Below are positions 18,542 to 27,728 of a stretch of 46,410 nt of DNA, in pieces (positions within the stretch are counted from its first letter, which is position 1; the number at the start of each line of letters is the position of its first letter). Source of the stretch: Cyanobacteria bacterium RI_101 (lineage in GTDB: Bacteria; Cyanobacteriota; Cyanobacteriia; Cyanobacteriales; Microcystaceae); assembly GCA_016471375.1 (NCBI GenBank), contig WGLZ01000020.1, positions 1 to 46,410 on the forward strand. The letters are read 5' to 3'. The position numbers and the translations under genes were made by a program. A model generated the notes under the pieces. It was given only the letters and a program-made list of their open reading frames with translations. It ran no database searches and was not told the origin of the DNA.

Positions 18542-20047
18542 CTAGTCAAATAGGTTAATGATGGAGAAGAGACCGCCCCCGAGGATAGCGCCGATGGGAC
18601 TCAGCACAGTGCCAATGGTTTGCGTGGTGGTGGTAAGGGTATTGGTATGCACCACAATCACGTCATTGTCCCGCAGAGTCGGGTTATTCTCCGGGTTGAC
18701 CCCCTCGCCAAAATCAGGTTTAACGGACAGTTTTGTCACCGTGCCGTCTGGGTTGAGGCGCACCAGTTCCACTCGCTCTTCGTCCGCCCGGGTGGGATTG
18801 AAACCGCCGCCGGCCAAAATCGCTTGGTTGAGGGTGGAGTTGGGGGGCATTTCCCGTAAACCGGGACTTTTGACTTCCCCGGTGACGTTCACTCGAATCG
18901 TCCGGGGGGAAAAGTTGGCGGAGGAGAGAGCGTCGAATTCCTTGGGGCTAATGGCGGTGGCCTGGGGCACGCTGACAATATCGCCGCTCTGGAGAATGAT
19001 GTCTTTTTCTAGGTTGCCGACGTTAATCAACTCCCAAAGGTTGACGCTGATTAGCTCTTCCTGCCCAGAGCGATTTTTGCGTCGCACCGTCACATTACGA
19101 ATATCCGCCTGGGGACGAATCCCTCCGGCTTCTTGGATCGCTTGGGTGAGGCGAACAGGAATAGTTTTGCTGGCGTTGGTTCCACCCGCTGCGCCGCCGC
19201 CGCCTCCCCCTACTTCGCCAATATTAGAGGCCCGAGTGGCGGGCGTGAGCTTATAAGAACCGGGTCGAAAGACCTCTCCCACCACCGCCACATTAATTTC
19301 TTGGTCAAAACGGATACCAAAATTAGCGTCCGCCAACTGTCGCACTTCTTCGGGATCGGTTTGTTGTTTGCTGGGCACCCGCACCACGTCCCCGTCCCGG
19401 AGGGTAATATTTTGGCGCTTGTCGCCGTTTTGGAGCAGTTCCCAGAGATTAACCCGGTAGTATTCAGTCTCTTTCCCGGCTTGACGCCTTACTTCCACCT
19501 GGGAAATATCCGCCACGGGAGTCAGGCCCCCGGCTTCCTGAATAATATCCGTCAAGTAGGGAAATTTCTGCCCCTGGTTGATGGCGATATTATAGGCGCC
19601 GGGACGGTTAATTTCCCCCGCCAGGGTAATGTTGAGGGGCCGGGGGGAGGTTAAGTAAACTGTTACTACGGGGCGCTTGATGTAGCGACCATACTGTTGG
19701 CTTAGGGTTTGAGTCAGTTCGGGAATAGTCTTACCCTGCACCTTAACCACGCCAATGAGAGGAAAGCCGACGCTCCCATCCACCAGGACTTGATGTTCCC
19801 CGGAGAGTTCGGCCGCTTGAAAAACATCCACCTTGAAACGATCGCCGGGTCCCAGGGTGTATTCTCCTTCCTTGGGTAGAATCACCGGAGGAGCCACCGG
19901 CGCCGTTTTGACCAGGGGCGGCAGAGAGGCGGGCTGGGAAGTCGGCTCCGCGGCCAGCGCCGAGAGAGACGCGCCCTGCAACCAACACAGACAACCGCAG
20001 AGGAGGCCGGAAGAGACTTTAAGAACTGAGGAGGGAAGAACAGACAT
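18542..20047 (-). CDS. Polysaccharide export outer-membrane protein, Wza-like with SLBB domains
   Basis: The protein has 501 residues from the ATG at 20045-20047 (a TTG one codon earlier is also open). A signal peptide is visible (CLCWLQGASLSALAAEP, cleavage after AA). The Poly_export domain starts at YTLGPGDRFKVDVFQAAELS, followed by at least three SLBB-type repeats with the shared patterns ITLAGEINRPGAY, VAVVGEVFRPGSY and VNVTGEVKSPGL. A Gly/Ala-rich insert (GEVGGGGGGAAGG) separates two of them. It forms the export channel partner of the kinase encoded 43 bp downstream; the two probably form an operon. Confidence 0.93.
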   Translation of the reverse strand: MSVLPSSVLKVSSGLLCGCLCWLQGASLSALAAEPTSQPASLPPLVKTAPVAPPVILPKEGEYTLGPGDRFKVDVFQAAELSGEHQVLVDGSVGFPLIGVVKVQGKTIPELTQTLSQQYGRYIKRPVVTVYLTSPRPLNITLAGEINRPGAYNIAINQGQKFPYLTDIIQEAGGLTPVADISQVEVRRQAGKETEYYRVNLWELLQNGDKRQNITLRDGDVVRVPSKQQTDPEEVRQLADANFGIRFDQEINVAVVGEVFRPGSYKLTPATRASNIGEVGGGGGGAAGGTNASKTIPVRLTQAIQEAGGIRPQADIRNVTVRRKNRSGQEELISVNLWELINVGNLEKDIILQSGDIVSVPQATAISPKEFDALSSANFSPRTIRVNVTGEVKSPGLREMPPNSTLNQAILAGGGFNPTRADEERVELVRLNPDGTVTKLSVKPDFGEGVNPENNPTLRDNDVIVVHTNTLTTTTQTIGTVLSPIGAILGGGLFSIINLFD

Positions 20048-20113
20048 CAAATTTACAGGTCGATTGGATGAGTGAGCGGGAACGTTAATCTTGACAATAA
20101 GACGTTGTTTAAA

Positions 20114-20155
20114 GACCCCTAGAGGGTCAATGGTTAAAGATTATGAACAATTATA
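20114..20155 (-). promoter_or_regulatory. Possible promoter and leader hairpin of the wza-like gene
   Basis: On the minus strand a perfect TATAAT lies at 20155-20150, about 100 bp before the ATG, without a good -35 box. Between them GACCC-TCTAG-GGGTC (20128-20114) forms a hairpin followed by TTTAAAC, which could be an attenuator. This is a visual call only. Confidence 0.35.
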
Positions 20156-20245
20156 GGAACTGGATCTGATTTTTAGGGTTGAGTGTAGCATTGAAGGGCC
20201 GTTTTTCTGACTGTCCTCTAGGGCTAGCTCTTCCTTGGCTTTAAC

Positions 20246-21025
20246 TTAAACGTAACGAGTGAGTTGAATCCGGTAGCGGTCTTTTTTGGTCACCGTCACT
20301 TCCCCCACCTCCAGGCGACCCTTGCCCCGCAAGGCGACTAAATCTCCGGCTTTCAGGCTATAGCTGGCTTGGCTCACGTCTTTCCAATTCACTCGCACGT
20401 CCCCCCGGCTGATAGCGTCCGCCATTTTGCTCCGGGAAAGGCCAAAGCCCGCCGAGGCCACCGCGTCTAACCGGAGGGACGCTTCCACCGTGGTCAACTC
20501 CTTTCGCTGGGGGGGACGGATTTTTAACTCCTCTAGGGCGATAACCGTCGTCTTCACCGGCACTGTCCGCACCTGGGTCAGCGCCGCGGTGACAAAGTCC
20601 GTCAATTCCGGGACGATAATCGCCTGGGCGCCCCGCTCTCCTAGGGGCAGAATATCCCCCACCTTTTCCCGAACTAGCCCTGTTCCCAACAAAGCGCCAA
20701 GATAATCCCGATGGCTGGCGGGGTCGAAGAGGAAGTTGCCGCTAATGAGGACGGCGCCTAGGGGAATCTGCTCCGTCGTTAGGGGCAAGTCTGTTCTGGC
20801 GATAGCTAGGCGCTGGCGCTCCGCCTGGGGATAGCCGCCCCAGGGGAGAAATCCCAGTTCCGTCAACGCGCCAAATCGGGCTAGAGCCTCCGCCAAAACT
20901 GGGGGAGACAGAAAATCTGTCGTTTCCGCCTCCCAGGTTTTCAGGGCCCGCTCCGCCCGATCCAACACCCGAGCCAGTTCTTCTCGATTTTCGGCTCCCT
21001 TGAGCAACTCGTCCCTCGGTAACAT
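20246..21025 (-). CDS. Photosystem II S4 domain protein (YlmH-like)
   Basis: The protein has 259 residues from the ATG that gives MLPRDELLKGAENREEL, the conserved start of this cyanobacterial/plastid family; the frame is open nine residues upstream. The middle region contains FGALTELGFLPWGGYPQAER and GDILPLGERGAQAIIVPEL. The C-terminal S4 RNA-binding domain is clear (RLDAVASAGFGLSRSKMADA, then ISRGDVRVNWK). The name refers to mutants with photosystem II defects; related YlmH proteins act on stalled ribosomes, so an RNA or ribosome role is likely. Confidence 0.93.
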   Translation of the reverse strand: MLPRDELLKGAENREELARVLDRAERALKTWEAETTDFLSPPVLAEALARFGALTELGFLPWGGYPQAERQRLAIARTDLPLTTEQIPLGAVLISGNFLFDPASHRDYLGALLGTGLVREKVGDILPLGERGAQAIIVPELTDFVTAALTQVRTVPVKTTVIALEELKIRPPQRKELTTVEASLRLDAVASAGFGLSRSKMADAISRGDVRVNWKDVSQASYSLKAGDLVALRGKGRLEVGEVTVTKKDRYRIQLTRYV

Positions 21026-21085
21026 CGCTTTCAATCTTCCATGAGTCAACACCCCCAGGCTAACCGATCTGGAGGGCCGGCGCCG

Positions 21086-22222
21086 TTAACGAGTCAGCGC
21101 CGCCGCCAAAGCTAGAAGGGCGTTCGCTAGGTAGAAGGAGCCGACAATTTGAGTCTCGCTCCAGCCGCTCAGTTCTAGATGATGATGGAGGGGCGCCATT
21201 TTTAAAAGGCGTTTGCCTTTGCCGTCGGGGCCCTTTGTCGCCTTGTAGTAGCCCACCTGGGCGATAACGGACAAAGATTCTAGTAGAAAAATACCGCTCA
21301 ACAGTAACAGACCCCAGAGATTGCCGCTCAAAATCCCCACCGCCGCCAGTCCTCCCCCCAGGGCAAGGGAACCGGTATCTCCCATGAAAACCTGAGCCGG
21401 GTTGCGGTTATGGACAAGAAACCCCAAACAGCCTCCCGCTAAACAGGCGCAGAAGACGGCTAACTCCGGCGAGTCGGCGACCACCAGCGCCCCTAGGCCT
21501 AGAAACGCCAAGGCGCCGGTGCCCCCGGCCAAACCGTCCACCCCGTCGGTAAGATTGGTGGCATTGCTTTCCGCCACTAGGGTAAAGACGGCCAGGAGCC
21601 AGAAGAAGACGCCTAGGGGCAAAACCAAACCGAAGGGTAAATTCACATCGGTGATCCGCGGCGCTAAACCCTTGGGTTGACTCCAGAAGACCCAGGCGCA
21701 AAAGAGAACGGCGATGGCGATTTGTAAATACAACTTTTGGCGGGGGGTTAACCCTTTATTGGATTGGCGCCGCAGAATTTGCCAGTCGTCGATCCAACCA
21801 ATGCCCATATAGCCCAGGGTGACCAAACTCACGGCCGCCGCGTCTAGGGCGCCGCCGGTCCAGATTAAAGCGACGGCAAGGGCGATAGGAACAAAAAAAA
21901 TCCCCCCCATGGTGGGAGTCCCGGCCTTTTTGAGGTGACTCTGGGGGCCGTCTTCTTGAATGATTTGACTGGCTTTGAACTGCCGTAGGAGGGGCACCGC
22001 TCCATAACCCAAGGCGGCGCTTAAAAGCGCCGAAACTCCTAACGGCAATAAAAGCGTCAGGGCGTCGGCGGTTAGTCCGAGGGCCAGACCCGCCAGCAGA
22101 AGAGTCAGTAAAACCGTCAGTTGGACTCCCGTGGGTTTTTGCCACCAGGGGGCGGAGGAAGAGGGACTCGAAACCACAGTCGGATCTCCGGGATAAGCTG
22201 AACAAAACGGCGCCAGGGACAA
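21086..22222 (-). CDS. mraY: Phospho-N-acetylmuramoyl-pentapeptide transferase
   Basis: MraY attaches phospho-MurNAc-pentapeptide to undecaprenyl phosphate, making lipid I at the inner membrane. About ten hydrophobic helices are evident. Signature residues are present: GGIFFVP near the start, the Asp pair in [30 protein letters not shown], and the histidine motif [10 protein letters not shown]. The length of 378 fits if the TTG at 22222 is the start; a GTG about 16 codons in is an alternative. Downstream is the photosystem II S4 gene, 60 bp away. Confidence 0.95.
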   Translation of the reverse strand: MSLAPFCSAYPGDPTVVSSPSSSAPWWQKPTGVQLTVLLTLLLAGLALGLTADALTLLLPLGVSALLSAALGYGAVPLLRQFKASQIIQEDGPQSHLKKAGTPTMGGIFFVPIALAVALIWTGGALDAAAVSLVTLGYMGIGWIDDWQILRRQSNKGLTPRQKLYLQIAIAVLFCAWVFWSQPKGLAPRITDVNLPFGLVLPLGVFFWLLAVFTLVAESNATNLTDGVDGLAGGTGALAFLGLGALVVADSPELAVFCACLAGGCLGFLVHNRNPAQVFMGDTGSLALGGGLAAVGILSGNLWGLLLLSGIFLLESLSVIAQVGYYKATKGPDGKGKRLLKMAPLHHHLELSGWSETQIVGSFYLANALLALAAALTR

Positions 22223-22249
22223 AGGACGACGGCCGCGGCGCCAAGTTTC

Positions 22250-22483
22250 CTAGTCTTCGTCGCTCAAGTCAAGATCGTCGTCCATATCGTCAAAGCCGTC
22301 GTCTCCCATGAGTTCGGTGATTTCTTCGTCTTCTTCGGGAATTTCGATTTTGACTTCTTCCGGCGCTCGGGCAATCATGCGGCCGCTGGACTCTAGCCAG
22401 TCGATCAAGGAGGTCTCCCGGGTGATGGGCAGGACGGCGGCGGGTTCGGTGCGGGGTTCCCGTCGGAGGGAGGGGTTATACAT
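22250..22483 (-). CDS. DUF3134 family protein
   Basis: The protein has 77 residues. It starts MYNPSLRREPRTEPAAVLPI and contains SLIDWLESSGRMIAR, the DUF3134 signature. The C-terminal third is almost entirely acidic (MGDDGFDDMDDDLDLSDED). The family is cyanobacterial, function unknown; the acidic tail suggests a protein-protein role. It is 27 bp upstream of mraY on the same strand and may share its transcript. A TATAAC (22526-22521, minus) lies about 40 bp before the ATG but without a matching -35. Confidence 0.88.
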   Translation of the reverse strand: MYNPSLRREPRTEPAAVLPITRETSLIDWLESSGRMIARAPEEVKIEIPEEDEEITELMGDDGFDDMDDDLDLSDED

Positions 22484-22578
22484 GGCGCGGGCGGAGAATG
22501 CTGAAAACGTTTAGACCCTAGTTATACCACGGTTGGGAGACCAAGCCCCCCTTAGGGACGGCGCCGTTTTCCATGAGC

Positions 22579-22640
22579 TATAATGGGCGAACGCTCTTCA
22601 GCGCCTAGGCAAAGCCGTTCGGATTGGCTTGGCTAGAGGC
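22579..22640 (+). promoter_or_regulatory. TATAAT box followed by an imperfect stem-loop
   Basis: A perfect TATAAT is at 22579-22584. GCCTAGGCAAAGCC (22603-22616) can pair imperfectly with GGCTTGGCTAGAGGC (22626-22640). No good -35 is seen. This sits in the 271-bp divergent spacer, about 115 bp before the coiled-coil gene, and could be its promoter and leader. No other gene is visible there. Confidence 0.3.
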
Positions 22641-22754
22641 TATGTTTTATACAATCCGCCAACTTTTACGAACAGACGCCTCAATTTGCGCCTAGGGGTG
22701 AAGAATTCTTGCCAAAAGCGTAGAAAAACTTCTTCAAACGGGTAAAGTAAAAAG

Positions 22755-23876
22755 ATGAATCTTCTAGTTTTAATAGGTTCCCTACTGATTATTTTTTTAG
22801 GGGCAAGCCATTGGTTTGTTCGTCGTAACTTTAAAATGAAAATATCTCAACTCGAAATCCAGCTAGACCAAGTCAATAAGGACTACGCTCGTCAGCAAGA
22901 AAAAACTCAATTAGCGGAGGAAACGATTAGTTCGCTCAAGGAAGAAAATCAAACTAATAGCCTAGTCTATCAGGAGAAAGAGCGGGCTTTATTACAAGAA
23001 AAAACCGAGTTTCAATCTCAAATTGAGCGACTAGAAACGCTCTTGACCACCGCTCGTCAACAGCAGCAAGAACGCGAACTTCAACTAGAAGCCCAGCAAA
23101 CGCTCAACCAAATATTGCAGGAGCGGCTAGCTCAGAGCCAAGCGGATCTAGACCAGCAAATCCAAACTTCAGGGCAAACCCTGGAGACTCTCCGCCAAGA
23201 CCATATAGCGGCGCTGGAGGCTCAGCGCCGCCAGATGCAGGCCCAAATAGACCATCTCCTAGGGGCGCGGGAAAAACTATCCCAAGAGATCGAAGATTTG
23301 TACGTCTCCATTGATCATGACATTCAATCTAGAACCCAAGAACTTCAACAACAAAATCAAGAACTCTTAGCGGCTCAGCGGCAACTTCAAGAAGAAAACG
23401 AGACCTTGCGGCGCCAACTTTTTTTAAACCGCCCAGAAATAAATGGGACTAAATTTTCGACAAAAAATGCTACCGATTCAACCAACGCCGTTATACTTTC
23501 CTCCACCGAGATAGATCTTTATCCCGAAGAGCGGAAGAGTTTAATCCTAGAAATTCTCCGCGCCCAAAGGAGCCAGATGGAGAAACAGAAGCGGAGGATA
23601 GACATTATTGACGATATTTTAGTCCATAATTCCGCTAATCCCGCTAGAGAGGAATTAGAAGCTCAATTAAAAACGGCGCTGTCTTCCTATCGGGAGATGG
23701 ACGCCAAAACCAGGGCGGAATTGATCCGTCTGGGCTTTACGGTCACCGACGACGGTAAACATTGCAAATTGGTCTTCCGGGAAGATAATCGCTACTCCTT
23801 TGCTTGTCCCAAAAGCGGGAGCGATCACCGGGGCGGGAAGAATCTTTTTAGTTGGATTCGAGGCAAGATACTTTAA
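22755..23876 (+). CDS. Membrane-anchored coiled-coil protein with HicA-like C-terminal domain
   Basis: The protein has 373 residues. One hydrophobic helix spans about 2-20 (LLVLIGSLLIIFLGASHWFV), then roughly 200 residues of Gln/Glu-rich coiled coil. After a Ser/Thr/Asn-rich linker, LYPEERKSLILEILRAQRSQ opens a C-terminal module ending in GFTVTDDGKHCKLVFREDNR and PKSGSDHRGGKN. The G-K-H-x-K-L and S-D-H-R-x-G-K-N signatures recall a small dsRBD/HicA-like module that I have seen at the end of other bacterial coiled-coil proteins. Function is unknown. The first two thirds are AT-richer than the neighbours. Confidence 0.72.
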   Translation: MNLLVLIGSLLIIFLGASHWFVRRNFKMKISQLEIQLDQVNKDYARQQEKTQLAEETISSLKEENQTNSLVYQEKERALLQEKTEFQSQIERLETLLTTARQQQQERELQLEAQQTLNQILQERLAQSQADLDQQIQTSGQTLETLRQDHIAALEAQRRQMQAQIDHLLGAREKLSQEIEDLYVSIDHDIQSRTQELQQQNQELLAAQRQLQEENETLRRQLFLNRPEINGTKFSTKNATDSTNAVILSSTEIDLYPEERKSLILEILRAQRSQMEKQKRRIDIIDDILVHNSANPAREELEAQLKTALSSYREMDAKTRAELIRLGFTVTDDGKHCKLVFREDNRYSFACPKSGSDHRGGKNLFSWIRGKIL

Positions 23877-23908
23877 AACGCCATTCGGAGTCAAAACACC
23901 GTTTCCCC

Positions 23909-24865
23909 CTAGGCGGAGTGGGAAAAAGCGCCGAGACGTTCCTTGAGATGACGAATATAAAGGTGTTTAAAGGTTGAGCGAATCACCCTGGGCAGACCGA
24001 AATCAATCGGCGTCATCTGGGGGGGGAATTGCCAATCGGGAACTTGCAACTCTAGCGGTTGAGCCAGGGGAAAGACCACGTCCTGGGGACTTAGTCCCAA
24101 ACGGCGCTGGGCCGCGAGGGTGGGCGTTTGCTCCGCCGGCGCTTGGAGAATGGTCGCCAAGGCTTCATCGAGGGCGAAAACATTCGGGGAAGCGCCGAGA
24201 ATCCCCAGGGAGCGGGGAAATCCGTTCATGGGGCCGGCGCCGGCGTGGCCGATAACGCCGTCCACAATGGTTAACTCGGGGTTAATCGTTTGGGCGGTCT
24301 GGACTAACATTTCCCCAAAGCGGGCCGCGTCCTTCCCGGCTTCCATATGCCACCAAGCCTTCATCTTGCCGGGAACGCAACCAAAGAGGTTTTTCACCCC
24401 GAGGGTCAAGTTCAGTTGAACGTGAGATTTAACTTTAGGAAGATTGATGACCACATCCGCGTCCATGGCTTCTTTGGAGAGACGCAAATGGTTAAAGCGC
24501 TCGTTGCCGGTGGGATAGCGTTGTCCTCGAAATTCCGCCACGGGGATGCCTAGCTCTTCCACCAGGGGCAGATAGCCGTTGGCTTTCGCGACCCCCAGCG
24601 CCGTGCCAAAGGCGGGGCTATCCCCTAAAAACGGCTTACCGCCCGCGGCTAAGACCTGTCGGGCCACAGCCGCCACTAACTCGGGACGGGTAATACATTC
24701 ATTGCCGGGGCGATTGGCCGTCAACAAATTGGGTTTGAGCAAGACCCGGTCGCCGGGTTTAACAAAGGCGCCCATGCCTCCCAAGGGTTCCAAAAGCTGG
24801 ATCAGCGCCGGGGCTAAGATTTCCGAGTCGTAGGCGGTAACGGACAGTAAACTAACGGGGGTCAT
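23909..24865 (-). CDS. DUF362 domain-containing protein
   Basis: The protein has 318 residues. DUF362 features seen are VLLKPNLLTANRPG near residue 45, the GDSPAFGTALG segment, VINLPKVKSHVQLNLTLGVK followed by NLFG, and VDGVIGHAGAGPMNG. Some DUF362 proteins carry ferredoxin-type clusters, but none is present here. Biochemical role is unknown. It is divergent from mgtE and convergent with the coiled-coil gene. Confidence 0.9.
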   Translation of the reverse strand: MTPVSLLSVTAYDSEILAPALIQLLEPLGGMGAFVKPGDRVLLKPNLLTANRPGNECITRPELVAAVARQVLAAGGKPFLGDSPAFGTALGVAKANGYLPLVEELGIPVAEFRGQRYPTGNERFNHLRLSKEAMDADVVINLPKVKSHVQLNLTLGVKNLFGCVPGKMKAWWHMEAGKDAARFGEMLVQTAQTINPELTIVDGVIGHAGAGPMNGFPRSLGILGASPNVFALDEALATILQAPAEQTPTLAAQRRLGLSPQDVVFPLAQPLELQVPDWQFPPQMTPIDFGLPRVIRSTFKHLYIRHLKERLGAFSHSA

Positions 24866-25001
24866 GGCGGGAAGCGGCGCTACTGGGGTTAGAACTTAGC
24901 CTCTACCGTTACAGACGGCGCCGGGAGTTGTCAACTTGCTTTTCCTGCGGAGACGAAGGCGTTCTAAGATAGGGGCCAACAACTCAGGAGGATTCTAACC
25001 C

Positions 25002-26393
25002 ATGCGCGAAAGCCTCTCCGCTTCCTCGGAGCGCGTCGAATTACGACAATCGCTCCGGTCTCAGTTGTTAGGACTCCTAGAAACCTCCCAATTTGAGGCG
25101 GCAAAAAGTATTCTTTCCCCGGCGCAACCCGCGGATATCGCCGACGTTATTGAATCTCTGCCCAGTCATTTGCAGGTGGTGGCCTTCCGTCTGCTCTCTA
25201 AAAATGAAGCCATCCAGGTCTATGAACACTTAGAGTCGCCTTACCAGGAGGCCTTACTCAAGGATTTCAAACACCCCGACGTCCTCGAAATTTTCGACCA
25301 GATCTCCCCGGACGACCGGGCGCGGCTCTTGGACGAGCTACCGGCCAAGGTGGTGCGCCAATTATTTCAACGCCTGAGTCCCGAAGAGCGCCAAGCCACC
25401 TCCCTCCTGCTGGGCTATCCCCCGGAAACCGCGGGGCGGATTATGACGCCGGAGTATATTTCCCTCAAGGAAGAGTGGAATGTCCAGCAAGCTCTAGAGC
25501 GGATTCGGGAACTGGCGACCCAGATTGAAACCATTTATGTTCTCTACGTCACCGACGACTCCCGGCGCTTGACGGGGACTCTCTCTCTACGGGATTTAGT
25601 CACGGCGGAGCCGGAGCGGTTAATCCGGGAAATTATGACTGCGAAGGCGGTTGCCGCGCGCACGGACACAGACCAAGAGGAAACGGCTCGAATCATCCAA
25701 CGCTATGATTTTCTGGCGGTTCCCGTGGTGGACGTCGAAAATCGCTTAGTGGGCATTGTCACAGTGGACGATGTGCTGGACGTTTTGGAAGAAGAAGCGA
25801 CGGAGGATATTTACGCGGCCGGGGGAGTCCAATCCCAGGGGGACGATTATTTTAGTAGCAACCTGATGACGGTGGCCCGCAAGCGGGTGGTTTGGCTCTT
25901 CGTTTTGCTGATTACCAACACCCTCACCAGCGGGGTGATCCATTCCCAGGAGGACGTTCTCGCCCAGGTCATCGCTTTAGCGGCCTTCATTCCCCTGTTA
26001 ATCGACGCCGGGGGCAATGTCGGCGCTCAGTCTTCTACGGTGGTGATCCGGGGCCTGAACACGGAGAATATTGGACCGGAACAGGTTTTTTCGATTATCC
26101 GCAAAGAAGGCTTGGCGGGAATTTTGCTCGGGGTCATGTTAGGCGCCGTGGTCACGGTCTGGGCTTATTTGCTCCAAGGCGACGGTCTGGTGGCGGTGAC
26201 GGTGGGGCTGAGCTTATTTTGCATCTCGGTCTTGGCCGCCCTGGCCGGCGCCGGTTTGCCCTTTTTGTTCAAACGCATGAACCTTGACCCGGCGTTGATG
26301 TCGGCGCCGTTTATCACCACGGCGGTGGACGTGTTGGGGGTGGCCATTTATCTGGGTATCGCCCGGGCTTTATTGGGGGTGGGAGAGGCTTAA
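25002..26393 (+). CDS. mgtE: Magnesium transporter MgtE
   Basis: The protein has 463 residues. The MgtE N-domain covers about 35-140 (helical repeats such as HPDVLEIFDQISPDDRARLL), two CBS domains follow (TPEYISLKEEWNVQQALERI; MTAKAVAARTDTDQEETARI), then five membrane helices with the pore segments PLLIDAGGNVGAQSSTVVIR and the C-terminal PFITTAVDVLGVAIYLGIAR. Mg2+ bound between the cytosolic domains closes the channel in homologues. AGGAGG lies 11 bp before the ATG. No M-box riboswitch is evident in the 136-bp leader. Confidence 0.97.
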   Translation: MRESLSASSERVELRQSLRSQLLGLLETSQFEAAKSILSPAQPADIADVIESLPSHLQVVAFRLLSKNEAIQVYEHLESPYQEALLKDFKHPDVLEIFDQISPDDRARLLDELPAKVVRQLFQRLSPEERQATSLLLGYPPETAGRIMTPEYISLKEEWNVQQALERIRELATQIETIYVLYVTDDSRRLTGTLSLRDLVTAEPERLIREIMTAKAVAARTDTDQEETARIIQRYDFLAVPVVDVENRLVGIVTVDDVLDVLEEEATEDIYAAGGVQSQGDDYFSSNLMTVARKRVVWLFVLLITNTLTSGVIHSQEDVLAQVIALAAFIPLLIDAGGNVGAQSSTVVIRGLNTENIGPEQVFSIIRKEGLAGILLGVMLGAVVTVWAYLLQGDGLVAVTVGLSLFCISVLAALAGAGLPFLFKRMNLDPALMSAPFITTAVDVLGVAIYLGIARALLGVGEA

Positions 26394-26418
26394 GCGGATG
26401 ACGGGACTCCGCGACATT

Positions 26419-26444
26419 CGGTTTTGAGAAACTGCCGTTTTTTT
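26419..26444 (+). terminator. Likely Rho-independent terminator of mgtE
   Basis: CGGTTT (26419-26424) pairs with AAACTG (26429-26434), one G-T pair, loop TGAG, then CCG and seven T. It is 26 bp past the mgtE stop. The remaining 26445-26623 shows no gene. Confidence 0.6.
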
Positions 26445-26623
26445 GGCGTTTATTTATTTAATTTACTAATTGTCAATCTCCGGCGCTTTTTCGGCAAAAA
26501 CCCATGGGCGACGGTAGGGTTGGGTTCTCGGCGCCGACGAGTCGCTCCGCCCCGATCGGCCGGGATTGACTATGATTTGGACAGACTTTTCAAGTGTTCT
26601 CCGCTTCTAACCCCTAACCGCCC

Positions 26624-26857
26624 ATGGACCCCTTCAGCGCCGCGCCCCCCGACTGGACCGAATCCGCCGCCCACGCCTATGAATTCTGTTGTCCCCGTTG
26701 TCAGGCTTCCCCCCGCCAAGCCCAAGCGGTCTGGATTAACCGCCGAGCGCCGGTGATTAGCGAAGATTATCAACGCAAATGGCAGGAATTTTATCAATGT
26801 CAGTGCGGGCAGAGTTGGTGGGCCTGGAGTCGCGACCGCCCGGCGCCTTCGCCGTGA
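26624..26857 (+). CDS. Small zinc-ribbon protein
   Basis: The protein has 77 residues. FCCPRCQ near residue 22 and CQCGQSWWAW near residue 64 form a four-Cys pair of knuckles (CPxC and CxCG) typical of a zinc ribbon. Between them is a basic stretch (WINRRAPVISEDYQRKWQEF). I believe similar short proteins are conserved in cyanobacteria; function is unknown. A longer overlapping frame in another register (26424-26756) lacks protein-like features. Confidence 0.72.
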   Translation: MDPFSAAPPDWTESAAHAYEFCCPRCQASPRQAQAVWINRRAPVISEDYQRKWQEFYQCQCGQSWWAWSRDRPAPSP

Positions 26858-26882
26858 ACAGTTGGTTGCCGGGGGAAGGGAA

Positions 26883-27728
26883 CTAGCGGGGTAAATGGAG
26901 CTTCGGGTCCTGGGCCATCCATCCGGCCGGGGACTGGGAACGGACTTCAAAGTGCAGATGGGGCGGGGTCATATCCGGGCGGCCGGTTTGACCCACATAG
27001 CCGATGACCGTTCCCGCTCGCACCGGCTGATCCACGGGCACGCCAAAGCGCCCGAGGTGAGCGTAGCGAGTCTGCCAGCCGTTGCCGTGGTCGATCACCA
27101 CCAGGTAGCCGTAGGGGCCTTCCTGGCTGACTAAAATCACCACCCCGTCCGCAGAGGCTAAAACCGGAGTTCCCAGCGGCGCCGCTAGGTCTAAACCGCT
27201 ATGGAAAAAGGCTTGCCCGGCGGCGTCCTTTTGCCAACCGTAATCCAGCAGAAGTTGGGGCGCCGCTTCTAGGGGAAATTGGGTTAAACCAGTGTAGTTC
27301 GCCGCCTTGGGCGGTTTTGTTAAACCGGCGATCCCCGGAATAAAGACCTCCTTCGGTTGGCGCTGGCAACCGTTAATTTCAAAGAGGAGGTCGGCCCGAA
27401 TACCGTATTGTTGCGCTAAATCTTGCCACGTTCCGCCGGGGGGAACCGTCGCCCGTTGGCCGTTAAAGGGGGGAATCAGCAGGATTTGACCGGGGCGGGG
27501 CGCCTGGGTTTTCAGTTGGGGATTAAAATTAACGACGCTTTCGGGAACCAGTTGGTATTGGGCGGCGATACTGACCAAGGTCTGACCTTTTTTAACCGGA
27601 TGTCTTCGCAGACGGGAGAGCGCCGGTTGGGGGCATTCGACGCGGATAGCGGGGGGCGTTTGGGCTTGGCCGGGGCTGATTCCTAAACTCAACCCAAGGG
27701 CTAGGGCCCAAAACTTCGGCGCCCTCAT
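26883..27728 (-). CDS. LysM and M23 family metallopeptidase
   Basis: The protein has 281 residues. A signal peptide (WALALGLSLGISPGQAQ) targets it to the periplasm. A LysM domain (about 43-88, HPVKKGQTLVSIAAQYQLVP) and a weaker second LysM-like segment (about 96-130) bind glycan. The M23 domain shows zinc ligands His176 and Asp180 (HSGLD), His224 (YAHL) and HLH at 257-259. It should cut peptidoglycan cross-links. Its ATG directly follows the stop of hom, implying co-transcription and perhaps coupled translation. Confidence 0.92.
   Translation of the reverse strand: MRAPKFWALALGLSLGISPGQAQTPPAIRVECPQPALSRLRRHPVKKGQTLVSIAAQYQLVPESVVNFNPQLKTQAPRPGQILLIPPFNGQRATVPPGGTWQDLAQQYGIRADLLFEINGCQRQPKEVFIPGIAGLTKPPKAANYTGLTQFPLEAAPQLLLDYGWQKDAAGQAFFHSGLDLAAPLGTPVLASADGVVILVSQEGPYGYLVVIDHGNGWQTRYAHLGRFGVPVDQPVRAGTVIGYVGQTGRPDMTPPHLHFEVRSQSPAGWMAQDPKLHLPR

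Noticed and set aside
18558-19256. 232-codon open frame antisense to the wza-like gene
   Set aside because: Arg/Ser-rich shadow of a high-GC gene, opposite clear SLBB domains.
24866-25001. M-box magnesium riboswitch before mgtE
   Set aside because: The 136-bp leader shows no recognisable M-box helices and is short for one; only a strong ribosome binding site is seen.
26424-26756. 110-codon open frame upstream of the zinc ribbon
   Set aside because: Pro/Arg-rich shadow after the mgtE terminator; the other frame has paired CxxC knuckles.
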